The notes under the pieces are model-generated. The model searched no databases. It worked only from the letters and a program-made list of their open reading frames with translations, and was not told the DNA's origin. Positions 1 to 7,933 of a DNA stretch of 64,000 bases are shown here, piece by piece. Position numbers and translations under genes: made by a program. Positions within the stretch are counted from its first letter, which is position 1; each line of letters begins with the position of its first letter. Location of the stretch: contig JAOAHJ010000039.1 in the NCBI GenBank assembly GCA_026415295.1, positions 1 to 64,000 on the forward strand, given 5' to 3'. Source of the DNA: Spirochaetota bacterium. Lineage in GTDB: Bacteria > Spirochaetota > JAAYUW01 > JAOAHJ01.

Positions 1-1816
1 CCATTGCTTCATAAATTGGCCATGGAGTCAAAGGAACCCAGAAAGCACCTGCTGAAGCTACTCTTGCTTTTTCCATTGGCCAGTTGTAATCATAATATGT
101 TGTAATAGTTCCATCATTATTAATTACAATTCCTTTTATAATATCAAGACCTGGTTTAACTTGACTCGAATACTGATCATCATAATATTTATCATTATCA
201 CCATCTTTATTTGCCCATTCAACAGAGAAAGCTATTGCATATAAAACATCAACCAATCTTTGTTGATGACCGTTATGATATTTTGAGAAAACAAATTTAT
301 ATGTACATGTTGCAAAAGAGTTTGTTCCTTTTGCTACAGGTTCCCATTTTTTTGTTTTAGAATTATACCATATAGCATTAGCTGGAACTGGAATCTGTCC
401 AACAAGTTTGCCATCTTTATCAATTGTTCCTTTTGTCTGAAGTTTATTTAAATCCCATTGAACTCTCCATGGCATCATATCTGCAGAATATGGAGATTCA
501 AAAGAACCAAAATCTCTCATTGGCTCCATTAAAACTCTACTGTAAACATCTGCAAATCCATCTACTCCAATTGGGTCCCAAGCTGACATAAATAGAGCAC
601 CTTTTGCTGAAAATTCAGTCATTCTTAAAACTTTAGAACCATCTTTTTCTGGTTTAACATCAGCTGTTCTTAAAGACCAATGATTCATACCATCACCAAC
701 ACCGTAAGCCATTCTATCAACAAATCTATCTTTATTTACAACATAATACTGTTCTTGTGAACAAATATATATTCTCATTGCTTCTTTCAATCCTAATTCA
801 ACTGCTTTAAGTGCCATATCCCAATATTCTTGTTCAGTTAAAAATTGTCCATTAACAAGTTTTTTAGTTAAATCATCAATCTCTTTTTGTTCATAATTCC
901 ATTTTGCTGGATCAGCACCACCTGGCATGTAACCATACCATGGAGCATACATCTGAGCAATAGTTCCTTCCCACCATTTTCTTGTTGAACCTGCACCCCA
1001 ACCTTCTGTATAGAGATGCCACTGCATTTCTTTAGGATCAGTATAGTAAGAAGTAGATATAGCTTTTTTTCTATCCCATTCAAGTCTTTCTACTTTAATT
1101 CCTGCTTTTTCTATTTGATCTGCTATATATCTTCCTGATCTTAATCTTCCATTTGGATCATCAACTCTTATCAAAAATTTAACTGTAACAGGTTCATTAT
1201 TGAAATACCAAAAGTTATCTTTTTTAACAAGTTTACCTTTTAATTCAGGTAAATTTGAAGCTTCTGTTAAAGCAGCATTTATATCTTCAATAGCTTTCTT
1301 TTCATTTCCTGTAGCTGTCATACCAAGTTTTGCAGCTATTAAACCATATCTATAAGTTCCTGGTTGTCCTGGAGTAGCCATTGTAAACATTGGTTGTCCG
1401 TCACCACCTAAAATTTCATCAATAATATACTTTCTGTTAATCAACCAGTTTAATGCAAATCTAACTTTTTGAATTGCAAAGGGGTTAAATTGATCTTTGC
1501 CACCAACATTTGCAACGTAAGGAGCTTTATGTGGATATGAATTAATATTAATAGACCATGAACCAGAAGGAATCCTGTAAACATCAAGTTTAGCTTTTAC
1601 ATCATCTGGTAAAGCTTTATAAGTTCTTCCTTGAACTCCCCAAAAGAATATGTCTGTTTTACCTTCTGCTGCATCCTTCATACCAACATCTTCTTGCATT
1701 CTTACATCAACTAAAATGGTATCAACAATAGGGCCTTTTTTTGCAGCTTGTCCAAAAGTAAAAAGTATAGAAATCATAACTGCAAAAACAATCAGAAAAG
1801 GAATAAATTTTTTCAT
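1..1816 (-). CDS. ABC transporter family 5 extracellular solute-binding protein (3' end outside window)
   Basis: Periplasmic ligand-binding component of a peptide/nickel/oligosaccharide-type ABC importer (SBP_bac_5 family). Reading the complement from the ATG at 1814-1816 gives an uninterrupted frame of 605 codons that runs off the left edge. The N-terminus is a signal peptide (MKKFIPFLIVFAVMISILFT), followed by features typical of the family: an early stretch FFWGVQGRTYKALPDD, then VRFALNWLINRKYIIDEIL and a Trp/Tyr-rich lobe. An AGGAGGT Shine-Dalgarno sequence (complement of 1821-1827) lies 4 nt before the ATG. The stop codon and any permease genes would be to the left of the window. The ligand cannot be told from sequence; the family also includes sugar and peptide binders. 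The family call is confident, the substrate is unknown. Confidence 0.88.
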   Translation of the reverse strand, partial: MKKFIPFLIVFAVMISILFTFGQAAKKGPIVDTILVDVRMQEDVGMKDAAEGKTDIFFWGVQGRTYKALPDDVKAKLDVYRIPSGSWSININSYPHKAPYVANVGGKDQFNPFAIQKVRFALNWLINRKYIIDEILGGDGQPMFTMATPGQPGTYRYGLIAAKLGMTATGNEKKAIEDINAALTEASNLPELKGKLVKKDNFWYFNNEPVTVKFLIRVDDPNGRLRSGRYIADQIEKAGIKVERLEWDRKKAISTSYYTDPKEMQWHLYTEGWGAGSTRKWWEGTIAQMYAPWYGYMPGGADPAKWNYEQKEIDDLTKKLVNGQFLTEQEYWDMALKAVELGLKEAMRIYICSQEQYYVVNKDRFVDRMAYGVGDGMNHWSLRTADVKPEKDGSKVLRMTEFSAKGALFMSAWDPIGVDGFADVYSRVLMEPMRDFGSFESPYSADMMPWRVQWDLNKLQTKGTIDKDGKLVGQIPVPANAIWYNSKTKKWEPVAKGTNSFATCTYKFVFSKYHNGHQQRLVDVLYAIAFSVEWANKDGDNDKYYDDQYSSQVKPGLDIIKGIVINNDGTITTYYDYNWPMEKARVASAGAFWVPLTPWPIYEAM

Positions 1817-1834
1817 TTTTACCTCCTATTATTT

Positions 1835-1850
1835 CAGAGTTTTTACTCTG
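1835..1850 (-). promoter_or_regulatory. Stem-loop just upstream of the solute-binding protein RBS
   Basis: A perfect 6-bp inverted repeat, CAGAGT and ACTCTG, separated by a 4-nt loop. It is notable because the surroundings are almost pure A/T. It lies 7 nt upstream of the AGGAGGT Shine-Dalgarno sequence, so it would be in the 5' leader or at an operator. A role in mRNA stability, attenuation or repressor binding is inference only. Confidence 0.4.
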
Positions 1851-2010
1851 ATTAATTTATTAATAATAATTAATATAAAAAATAAAAAAGTAAAGAATTT
1901 TTTAAATTTTTTTTTTAATTTTCATTTTATTGGTAAAAAATAAATTTATTTTCATTAATATTTATATTTTTTAATAACTTAAATTATTTGTTAACAATTA
2001 ATTATTAAAT

Positions 2011-4104
2011 TTATTCTATAATTATATTATATATTTCATCAATTGTTTTTGCATTTATAAGTTTTTCTCTTCTTTCTGCTGTTAAAATTGAAGCAATATA
2101 TGCCATAAATTTTAAATGGGAAACATTTTCTCCTTTAGGAGATAAAACCATAAAAAAAATGTAAGATGGTTTTTTATCAAGAGAGTTAAAATCAATACCT
2201 TTTTTGCTTATACCTACTGCACATATTAATTTGTCTACTGCTTGTGTTTTAGCATGAGGTAATGCTATTCCATATTGCATTCCAGTACTCATGCTCCTTT
2301 CTCTTTCAATTATGTCTTTAATAATTAGATCTTTATCATATCCAGGATTAAATAAAATAATTCTATCCACAAGTTCTCTTATAACTTCTTCCTTTGTAGA
2401 TGCTTTTAAATCTGGAATAATAAGTAATTTTGAAAAATAGGAAGCATATTCAGAAGCAAATTTTTTATTCTGAATCTTATCTTCAATATTATCTGAACCT
2501 ATAAATTGTTCTATTGCCTTTTTTGTATCAATAGGTTTTTGTAAAGATTTTATAGTTTTTTCAACATTAGCAATTACTTCTATGAAAATAGCATTTATTA
2601 GTTTTAAATCATCATCATTAAAATAACTTAAAATAATTCTATCCTCTTCTTTCTCAATTGTAATAAAACTTGTATCTTTTCTAACATTATATATTTCTTC
2701 TGCCTGATTAATAATATGAATAAAAAAACCTTCTTCTTCAAACATTTTAAGAATATAGCCAAGGACTAGATTTGTAATATCTTCATTTGGAAATTGATAA
2801 GTTGTAGTTTTGTATGTCTCTTCCTCTGTCTTATTAACTTTATAACCTGATTTTGGATTTAAAAATAACTTTAGCATTAAAATTGGAGCAATCATTGTAG
2901 TAAATAAAGTCATAAAAATAGAAACCCCAAATATTTCTTGGCTTATAAAACCTGATGCAATTCCTATACCAGCTATTATTAAAGCTACTTCTCCTCTAGG
3001 AATCATTCCTGAACCAATCCTTAGTGCTCCAATAAAATTAAAATTGAAAAATAATGAAGGAAATCCACAACCTATAACTTTTCCTAAAATTGCTAATATT
3101 AGAAAAATAATTCCAAAAGTTAAAACATTAATATTTATCATTTCTTTTATATTAACAAGCATTCCCATTACACAAAAAAAAATTGGTATCAAGAACTCAG
3201 ATATTGGTTGGAGCATTTCTCTTATCAATATACTTATATCAGTATTTGAAAGTGAAATACCTGTAACATAAGCACCAATAATAAGTGCAAGTCCTGCTTC
3301 TTCAAACAAACCAGCAACAATTAAAGATAAACCCAGTGCCATAATAGAAATTGATACCTTATGTTTAAATAATTTTAATGTTTTACTTAATTTTTGGGAT
3401 AGGAGCAATCCAATAAATGTCGCTCCAAGCCAAACAGATATAGCTTTTATTCCAACTAAAGATATTTTAACCCAATCTATTTTATTTGAATTTGAAGATG
3501 AATTAACAACTCCAAGTATTATCGCTAAAAATATTATTCCAAGTACATCATCTACTACTGCAGCTGAAAGTATAGAAACCCCTTCCGGAGTTTCAAGTTT
3601 CTTCCTCTCAGAGAGAATCCTTGCAGTAATTCCAACTGAAGTTGCTGTACTCATTACTCCAAGAAAAAGTGTAGAGGGACTAGTAAATATAAAAGATGTT
3701 TTTAATATAAATACTTTATATATATATGCTGCTAATATACCCAAAATAAATGAGCCTAAAACACCCCCAAGACCAATAAAAAACCCAGCAACTGAATATT
3801 TTAAAAATAATTTTATATCAGTTTCTAATCCAACATTAAATAAAAGTACAATTGATGCTATAGTACATAAACCATATAATTCTTTAGATATTGGGAATTC
3901 TTGGTTTAATGGAAAAACTCCATTTTCAAAACCACTAATAGGTAAAGGAATACTGCCTAATAAATATGGACCTATTAAAATGCCAATTAATAATTCTCCT
4001 AATAATCCAGGTAATTTTAACTTCTCAAAAATTAAATTCCCGATTTTTGCTGCAAAAACAATAATTCCGACCTGAATAACAAATACTAACATTAACTCTG
4101 TCAT
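2011..4104 (-). CDS. CPA2-family cation/proton antiporter fused to a C-terminal PTS EIIA (fructose/Ntr-type) domain
   Basis: Inner-membrane monovalent cation:proton antiporter of 697 residues. Residues 1-400 are about 12 hydrophobic segments with the CPA2 pattern TSVGITARIL (TM4 break, about 156-165) and an Asp pair D185-D186 in AAVVDDVLG, the motif of electrogenic Na+/H+ exchangers such as NapA. About 410-540 is a soluble linker of unknown fold. About 545-697 is a PTS EIIA type-2 domain with the phospho-acceptor site GIALPHAKTQAV, His617. The domain combination implies, but does not prove, that transport is controlled by PTS phosphorylation or PTS state. GAGG at the complement of 4111-4114 supports the ATG at 4104. 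The gene stands alone, divergent from glpK. Cation specificity (Na+ or K+) is not determined. Confidence 0.88.
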   Translation of the reverse strand: MTELMLVFVIQVGIIVFAAKIGNLIFEKLKLPGLLGELLIGILIGPYLLGSIPLPISGFENGVFPLNQEFPISKELYGLCTIASIVLLFNVGLETDIKLFLKYSVAGFFIGLGGVLGSFILGILAAYIYKVFILKTSFIFTSPSTLFLGVMSTATSVGITARILSERKKLETPEGVSILSAAVVDDVLGIIFLAIILGVVNSSSNSNKIDWVKISLVGIKAISVWLGATFIGLLLSQKLSKTLKLFKHKVSISIMALGLSLIVAGLFEEAGLALIIGAYVTGISLSNTDISILIREMLQPISEFLIPIFFCVMGMLVNIKEMININVLTFGIIFLILAILGKVIGCGFPSLFFNFNFIGALRIGSGMIPRGEVALIIAGIGIASGFISQEIFGVSIFMTLFTTMIAPILMLKLFLNPKSGYKVNKTEEETYKTTTYQFPNEDITNLVLGYILKMFEEEGFFIHIINQAEEIYNVRKDTSFITIEKEEDRIILSYFNDDDLKLINAIFIEVIANVEKTIKSLQKPIDTKKAIEQFIGSDNIEDKIQNKKFASEYASYFSKLLIIPDLKASTKEEVIRELVDRIILFNPGYDKDLIIKDIIERERSMSTGMQYGIALPHAKTQAVDKLICAVGISKKGIDFNSLDKKPSYIFFMVLSPKGENVSHLKFMAYIASILTAERREKLINAKTIDEIYNIIIE

Positions 4105-4112
4105 AAATAGCC

Positions 4113-4130
4113 TCTATAAATATTTATAGA
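4113..4130 (-). promoter_or_regulatory. 18-bp perfect palindrome touching the antiporter Shine-Dalgarno
   Basis: TCTATAAATATTTATAGA reads identically on both strands. In the transcript it can fold as a 7-bp stem with an AUAU loop. Its last two bases are the first half of the GAGG ribosome-binding site. It could be an operator or a leader hairpin that affects translation. AT-rich palindromes arise by chance, so support is limited. Confidence 0.4.
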
Positions 4131-4154
4131 ATTTTTTAATAAATTTTTTCTAAA

Positions 4155-4182
4155 TTCATATAATATAAAATATAAATGTCAA
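4155..4182 (-). promoter_or_regulatory. Putative sigma70 promoter for the antiporter gene
   Basis: On the minus strand a consensus TTGACA (complement of 4177-4182) is followed after 16 nt by TATGAA (complement of 4155-4160). Transcription would start near 4148 and give a leader of about 44 nt that contains the palindrome at 4113-4130. Confidence 0.5.
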
Positions 4183-4380
4183 CCTTAATTTTTGTAAAAT
4201 TAATTTTTAAAAGATAGTTTTTAAAAATATTTTTTCTAAAAATTTTATTTATAAATTATTTAAAAAATTAATTTTCTTATTTTTGTTGAATTATTAAATT
4301 TATAAAATAAAATTAATTAAAACAATAATTTTAAATTAATAAATTATAAATTAAAAAATCACTTTTTATGGAGGTTTATT

Positions 4381-5868
4381 ATGCCTATGGATTATTTTCT
4401 AGCTCTTGATGCTGGAACTACATCATCAAGATCAATACTATTCGATTCAAAAGGAGATATTGTAGCAATTGATCAAATAGAATTCAACCAAATATTCCCC
4501 CAAAAAGGTTGGGTTGAACATAATCCTGAAGAAATTTGGGAAACTCAACTTAGAACAATAAAAAGAGTAATTCAGAAAGCAAATATAAAACCTGAACAAA
4601 TTGTTTCTATTGGTATCACAAATCAAAGAGAAACAACTGTATTATGGGATAGAGATAGTGGAAATCCTGTTTACAATGCTATTGTTTGGCAATGTAGAAG
4701 GACAACTCCGTTATGCCAAAAAATTAAACAAGAAAATTATGATAAAATAATTTTTCAAAAAACTGGACTTGTTGTTGATCCATATTTTAGTGCCACAAAA
4801 ATTAAATGGATAATAGACAATGTTGATAAAGCTAAAAAACTATTAAAAGAAAAAAAGCTTTGTTTTGGAACAATTGATTCTTGGTTACTTTACAAACTTA
4901 CAGGAGGACAATCTCACAAAACTGATCATTCAAATGCATCAAGAACAATGTTATTTAATATTGAAACTTGTAAGTGGGATAATGAATTAATTAATTATTT
5001 TGAACTAGATCCTTCAATTTTACCTGAAGCTATTGATTCAAATTCATATTTTGGAAAACTTGATAAATCTCTAATAGGTGTAGAAATTCCAATTACTGGC
5101 ATACTTGGTGATCAACAAGCAGCTCTTTTTGGACAAACATGTTTCTCAGAATGTGAAGCTAAAATGACTTACGGAACAGGTGGTTTTATATTGTTTAATA
5201 TAGGAAAAGAAATTTATCATTCAAAAAATAAACTATTAACTACAATAGCCTGGACAATTAATGGAGACACCTTTAGAGCTCTAGAAGGATCGATTTTTAT
5301 AGCTGGTGCTGCAATTCAATGGTTAAGAGATAATTTACAAATTATACCAAACTCTCCCTCTTCTGAACTTGCTGCAAATGCTGTTCCTGATAATGGTGGT
5401 ATATATTTTGTACCTGCTTTTACAGGACTGGGAGCTCCATATTGGGATCCTGAAGCAAAAGGTGCTATTTTTGGAATAACAAGGGATACCACAAAAGAAC
5501 ATATTGTTAGAGCTGCACTTGAAGGAATAGTATTTTCAACTAAAGATGTTGTAGAGGCCATAGAAAAAGATTCAAATAAAAAATTAATTTCATTAAAAGT
5601 TGATGGTGGTGCTGCAAAAAATAATTTTCTTTTACATTTCCTTGCAGATATATTAAATGTTGAAATAATAAGACCAAAAATAACTGAAACAACTGCTCTT
5701 GGTGCTGCTCTTATATCAGCTCTCGGATGTGGTTATTTTAAATCCTTTGATGAACTCAAAAAAATATATAAGGTTGAAAAAATATTTAAACCTAATATGA
5801 ATGAAGAAAAAAGAAATAATCTATATTACCATTGGAAAAAGGCTATAGATAAAATAAGAAATTTTTAA
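4381..5868 (+). CDS. glpK: Glycerol kinase
   Basis: Phosphorylates glycerol to sn-glycerol 3-phosphate with ATP in the cytoplasm. It is 495 aa, the usual size for the FGGY kinase family. Visible are the N-terminal phosphate-binding motif LALDAGTTSSRSILFD, the FGGY N-domain region YNAIVWQCRRT, the catalytic-Asp segment GILGDQQAALFGQ, the second ATPase motif MTYGTGGF and the C-terminal adenosine motif DGGAAKNNFLLHFLADIL. GGAGG lies 6 nt before the ATG. No glpF or glpD is adjacent; the gene is monocistronic between the divergent antiporter and a convergent HD protein whose stop overlaps it by 4 bp. Identification is secure. Confidence 0.97.
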   Translation: MPMDYFLALDAGTTSSRSILFDSKGDIVAIDQIEFNQIFPQKGWVEHNPEEIWETQLRTIKRVIQKANIKPEQIVSIGITNQRETTVLWDRDSGNPVYNAIVWQCRRTTPLCQKIKQENYDKIIFQKTGLVVDPYFSATKIKWIIDNVDKAKKLLKEKKLCFGTIDSWLLYKLTGGQSHKTDHSNASRTMLFNIETCKWDNELINYFELDPSILPEAIDSNSYFGKLDKSLIGVEIPITGILGDQQAALFGQTCFSECEAKMTYGTGGFILFNIGKEIYHSKNKLLTTIAWTINGDTFRALEGSIFIAGAAIQWLRDNLQIIPNSPSSELAANAVPDNGGIYFVPAFTGLGAPYWDPEAKGAIFGITRDTTKEHIVRAALEGIVFSTKDVVEAIEKDSNKKLISLKVDGGAAKNNFLLHFLADILNVEIIRPKITETTALGAALISALGCGYFKSFDELKKIYKVEKIFKPNMNEEKRNNLYYHWKKAIDKIRNF

Positions 5869-7043
5869 ATACTTAATCCTTTTCTTTTTAAGAAAGAGAC
5901 TATTTTCTTATAATTTGTTAACTCCGACATAGATGAAAGAAGATCTGATTTATAAAGTTTAACAAGATTATTAATATCATTATTATTTATAATTTTACTT
6001 ACTTCCTTATCATCTAATTTGTCTATATATGAAATAATCATATGGTTTCCTATAAGATAGGTAATTCTTTCTTCCAACTTTTCATAAAAATATAAATATT
6101 TTTTCCAATTAGCGATTATATTCAAAGCTTTATTAACCCCTACTTTAGAATGATATGGAAATTTCCAATCTCTTTCCCCATCCCTATATTTAATATCTTT
6201 AACTTCATATTTACCAATATCATGAAAAAGAACTGAAAAATTTAATACAAAATCATTTGATCTAAGATATCTTAATGTTCTTAAAGAATGTTCAAAAGCA
6301 TCTCCCTCTGGATGATTTTCTTTGTTATGATATACCTCTTTAAGTTTATATAAATCAGGAAATACTTCTTTCAATATAAATAAACTATCCAATAATCTTA
6401 ATAAATAATAATTAAATCTATCTATAAGAATAAAATAAATAAAAGCAAACTTATTAATAAATCCAGATCTTGTATAGCAATTAAATATATAATTTTTATA
6501 TTTTTCAATATCTTTGAAGTAAACATTTATGTTTTTTTTAAAACTTTCATCATCTTTTTTTATATCATTTAATAAAGCAAACCTATTAAAATAAAACAAA
6601 GAATAAATTTTATAATCATCATCAAAATCTAAAATAATTTTTTCATAGATTTTATTTCCCTTATACATTGCGCCAAATGAATAAAAATCATATAGAATAT
6701 CCTGGTGTAAATCATAAAAAAAAGGCAAAAGAAGTGGATGATTTATATGTTTATAAAAATTTTGAAGATATATTTTATCATCTAAAGAATTATATTTATA
6801 TATTCTCAAATAAACAAAAATATCATTAAATTTTATAGCATAATCAAATGGTTCAAAATCTAATTTATAAACAGAATCTTGGTTCTTATATAGTTCAACA
6901 ATATCAATATCAGAAATTATAAAATAATTAAAAGTATTTTTATGATAGAAAAATTCTAAAGCTGATAATCCAATAAAATAAAGCCTATATTTATTAAATA
7001 TTGTTTTTAGGTTCTTAATAATATATTCATCTTTATATTTCAT
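5865..7043 (-). CDS. CCA-adding enzyme/poly(A) polymerase-like protein with eroded nucleotidyltransferase head and intact HD domain
   Basis: A 392-aa cytoplasmic protein. The C-terminal part is recognisable: FPDLYKLKEV leads into HPEGDAFEHSLRTL (residues 244-257), then FHDIGKYEV with His274-Asp275, which is the layout of the HD phosphohydrolase domain in bacterial tRNA nucleotidyltransferases. The N-terminal part keeps the catalytic-type acidic pair in SDIDIV (Asp45, Asp47). The usual GGxVRD motif is replaced by IGLSALEFF, and the rest of the head is rich in Tyr, Phe and Lys and hard to align. I infer a degenerate or re-purposed member of the class II nucleotidyltransferase family, unlikely to be the housekeeping CCA enzyme. 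It ends 4 bp inside the convergent glpK and starts 45 bp downstream of the 216-aa gene. Confidence 0.7.
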   Translation of the reverse strand: MKYKDEYIIKNLKTIFNKYRLYFIGLSALEFFYHKNTFNYFIISDIDIVELYKNQDSVYKLDFEPFDYAIKFNDIFVYLRIYKYNSLDDKIYLQNFYKHINHPLLLPFFYDLHQDILYDFYSFGAMYKGNKIYEKIILDFDDDYKIYSLFYFNRFALLNDIKKDDESFKKNINVYFKDIEKYKNYIFNCYTRSGFINKFAFIYFILIDRFNYYLLRLLDSLFILKEVFPDLYKLKEVYHNKENHPEGDAFEHSLRTLRYLRSNDFVLNFSVLFHDIGKYEVKDIKYRDGERDWKFPYHSKVGVNKALNIIANWKKYLYFYEKLEERITYLIGNHMIISYIDKLDDKEVSKIINNNDINNLVKLYKSDLLSSMSELTNYKKIVSFLKRKGLSI

Positions 7044-7088
7044 TTTTAATCCAAATTTTTTTATGTAATATAAAATAAATTATGAATA

Positions 7089-7739
7089 TTATGATAAGAA
7101 CTCTTCAATATCTTTAATTGAATTTATAATATTAGTAGGGGTATCATCCCTTATAATAATATATGATAGTCTTCTTAAATGAAATAGTGCTCTCTTTTTT
7201 TCTTCTCTAGATAGATTTATGCTACTCAATTTCTCATTTGTATTTTCATTATCATCTAAAATATTATCATTTATGATGCTTTTACCTTTTTTTATTATAG
7301 TATTTAAACTTAATCCCTTTTGAAGAACATCATTTTTTATATTACTATAATTTTGTATAATATCTTTAACTTTATCTGAACTTAAATTATTATTTTCTAA
7401 ATTTTTATTTACAGTATTTTTTAGCTTTGCAAGACCAATTATTGAATCCAAAGGTGGTATATTGTTATCTTCGAATACAATATTCTCTTCTATTAAAAAA
7501 TCATAAGAACTTAATAATTTAAAAACTGTCTCTTTTTTAATAAAAAGTTCTTTTTTTGCATATTCATAAATGGATGAATATCCCCAATTCTGATAAAGCT
7601 TTTCCTTATATACTTCTGATAAAACTTTTGCAAATGACACCCAATTTCTTTTAAACTCAATTGCACTTTTTTTTATTAATTCTCTTAAATCAGTTGCTTT
7701 ATCGTCAAACTTATTATCAATATCATTTAAGTCACTCAT
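7089..7739 (-). CDS. Hypothetical cytoplasmic protein, possible DNA-binding helical protein
   Basis: 216 aa, not recognised. It is highly charged and rich in Lys, Asn, Asp and Ile, without signal peptide or membrane segment. The segment around residues 40-80 (WGYSSIYEYAKKELFIKKET) has the spacing of a helix-turn-helix, as seen in some partition- or plasmid-type regulators, but this is only a resemblance. The C-terminus is a helical, leucine-containing tail ending DIEEFLS. It precedes the HD/nucleotidyltransferase-like gene by 45 bp on the same strand and is probably co-transcribed with it. Confidence that this is a real gene is good, since codon use and base bias match its neighbours. Confidence 0.6.
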   Translation of the reverse strand: MSDLNDIDNKFDDKATDLRELIKKSAIEFKRNWVSFAKVLSEVYKEKLYQNWGYSSIYEYAKKELFIKKETVFKLLSSYDFLIEENIVFEDNNIPPLDSIIGLAKLKNTVNKNLENNNLSSDKVKDIIQNYSNIKNDVLQKGLSLNTIIKKGKSIINDNILDDNENTNEKLSSINLSREEKKRALFHLRRLSYIIIRDDTPTNIINSIKDIEEFLS

Positions 7740-7933
7740 TTAAATTTAACCCAAAAGTATAATAAAATAAATTAATATTATAATTATCTATTATTATTAA
7801 AAAATAACAATAATAAACATATATTTAGATATTAACATATAAAGATATAAATTCAACAAATTGATGAAAATATATTTTTTTATTAAAATATTTAATTAAA
7901 TAAAAATTAAAATTATATTTTTATATAAAAAAA

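Noticed and set aside
1650-1943. Plus-strand frame of 97 codons
   Set aside because: Antisense to the signal peptide and start of the solute-binding protein; its second half is A/T-rich intergenic DNA.
7789-7815. Imperfect inverted repeat (11-bp arms, one mismatch) upstream of the 216-aa gene
   Set aside because: Composed of A/T only apart from one C; such dyads are expected by chance in this sequence.
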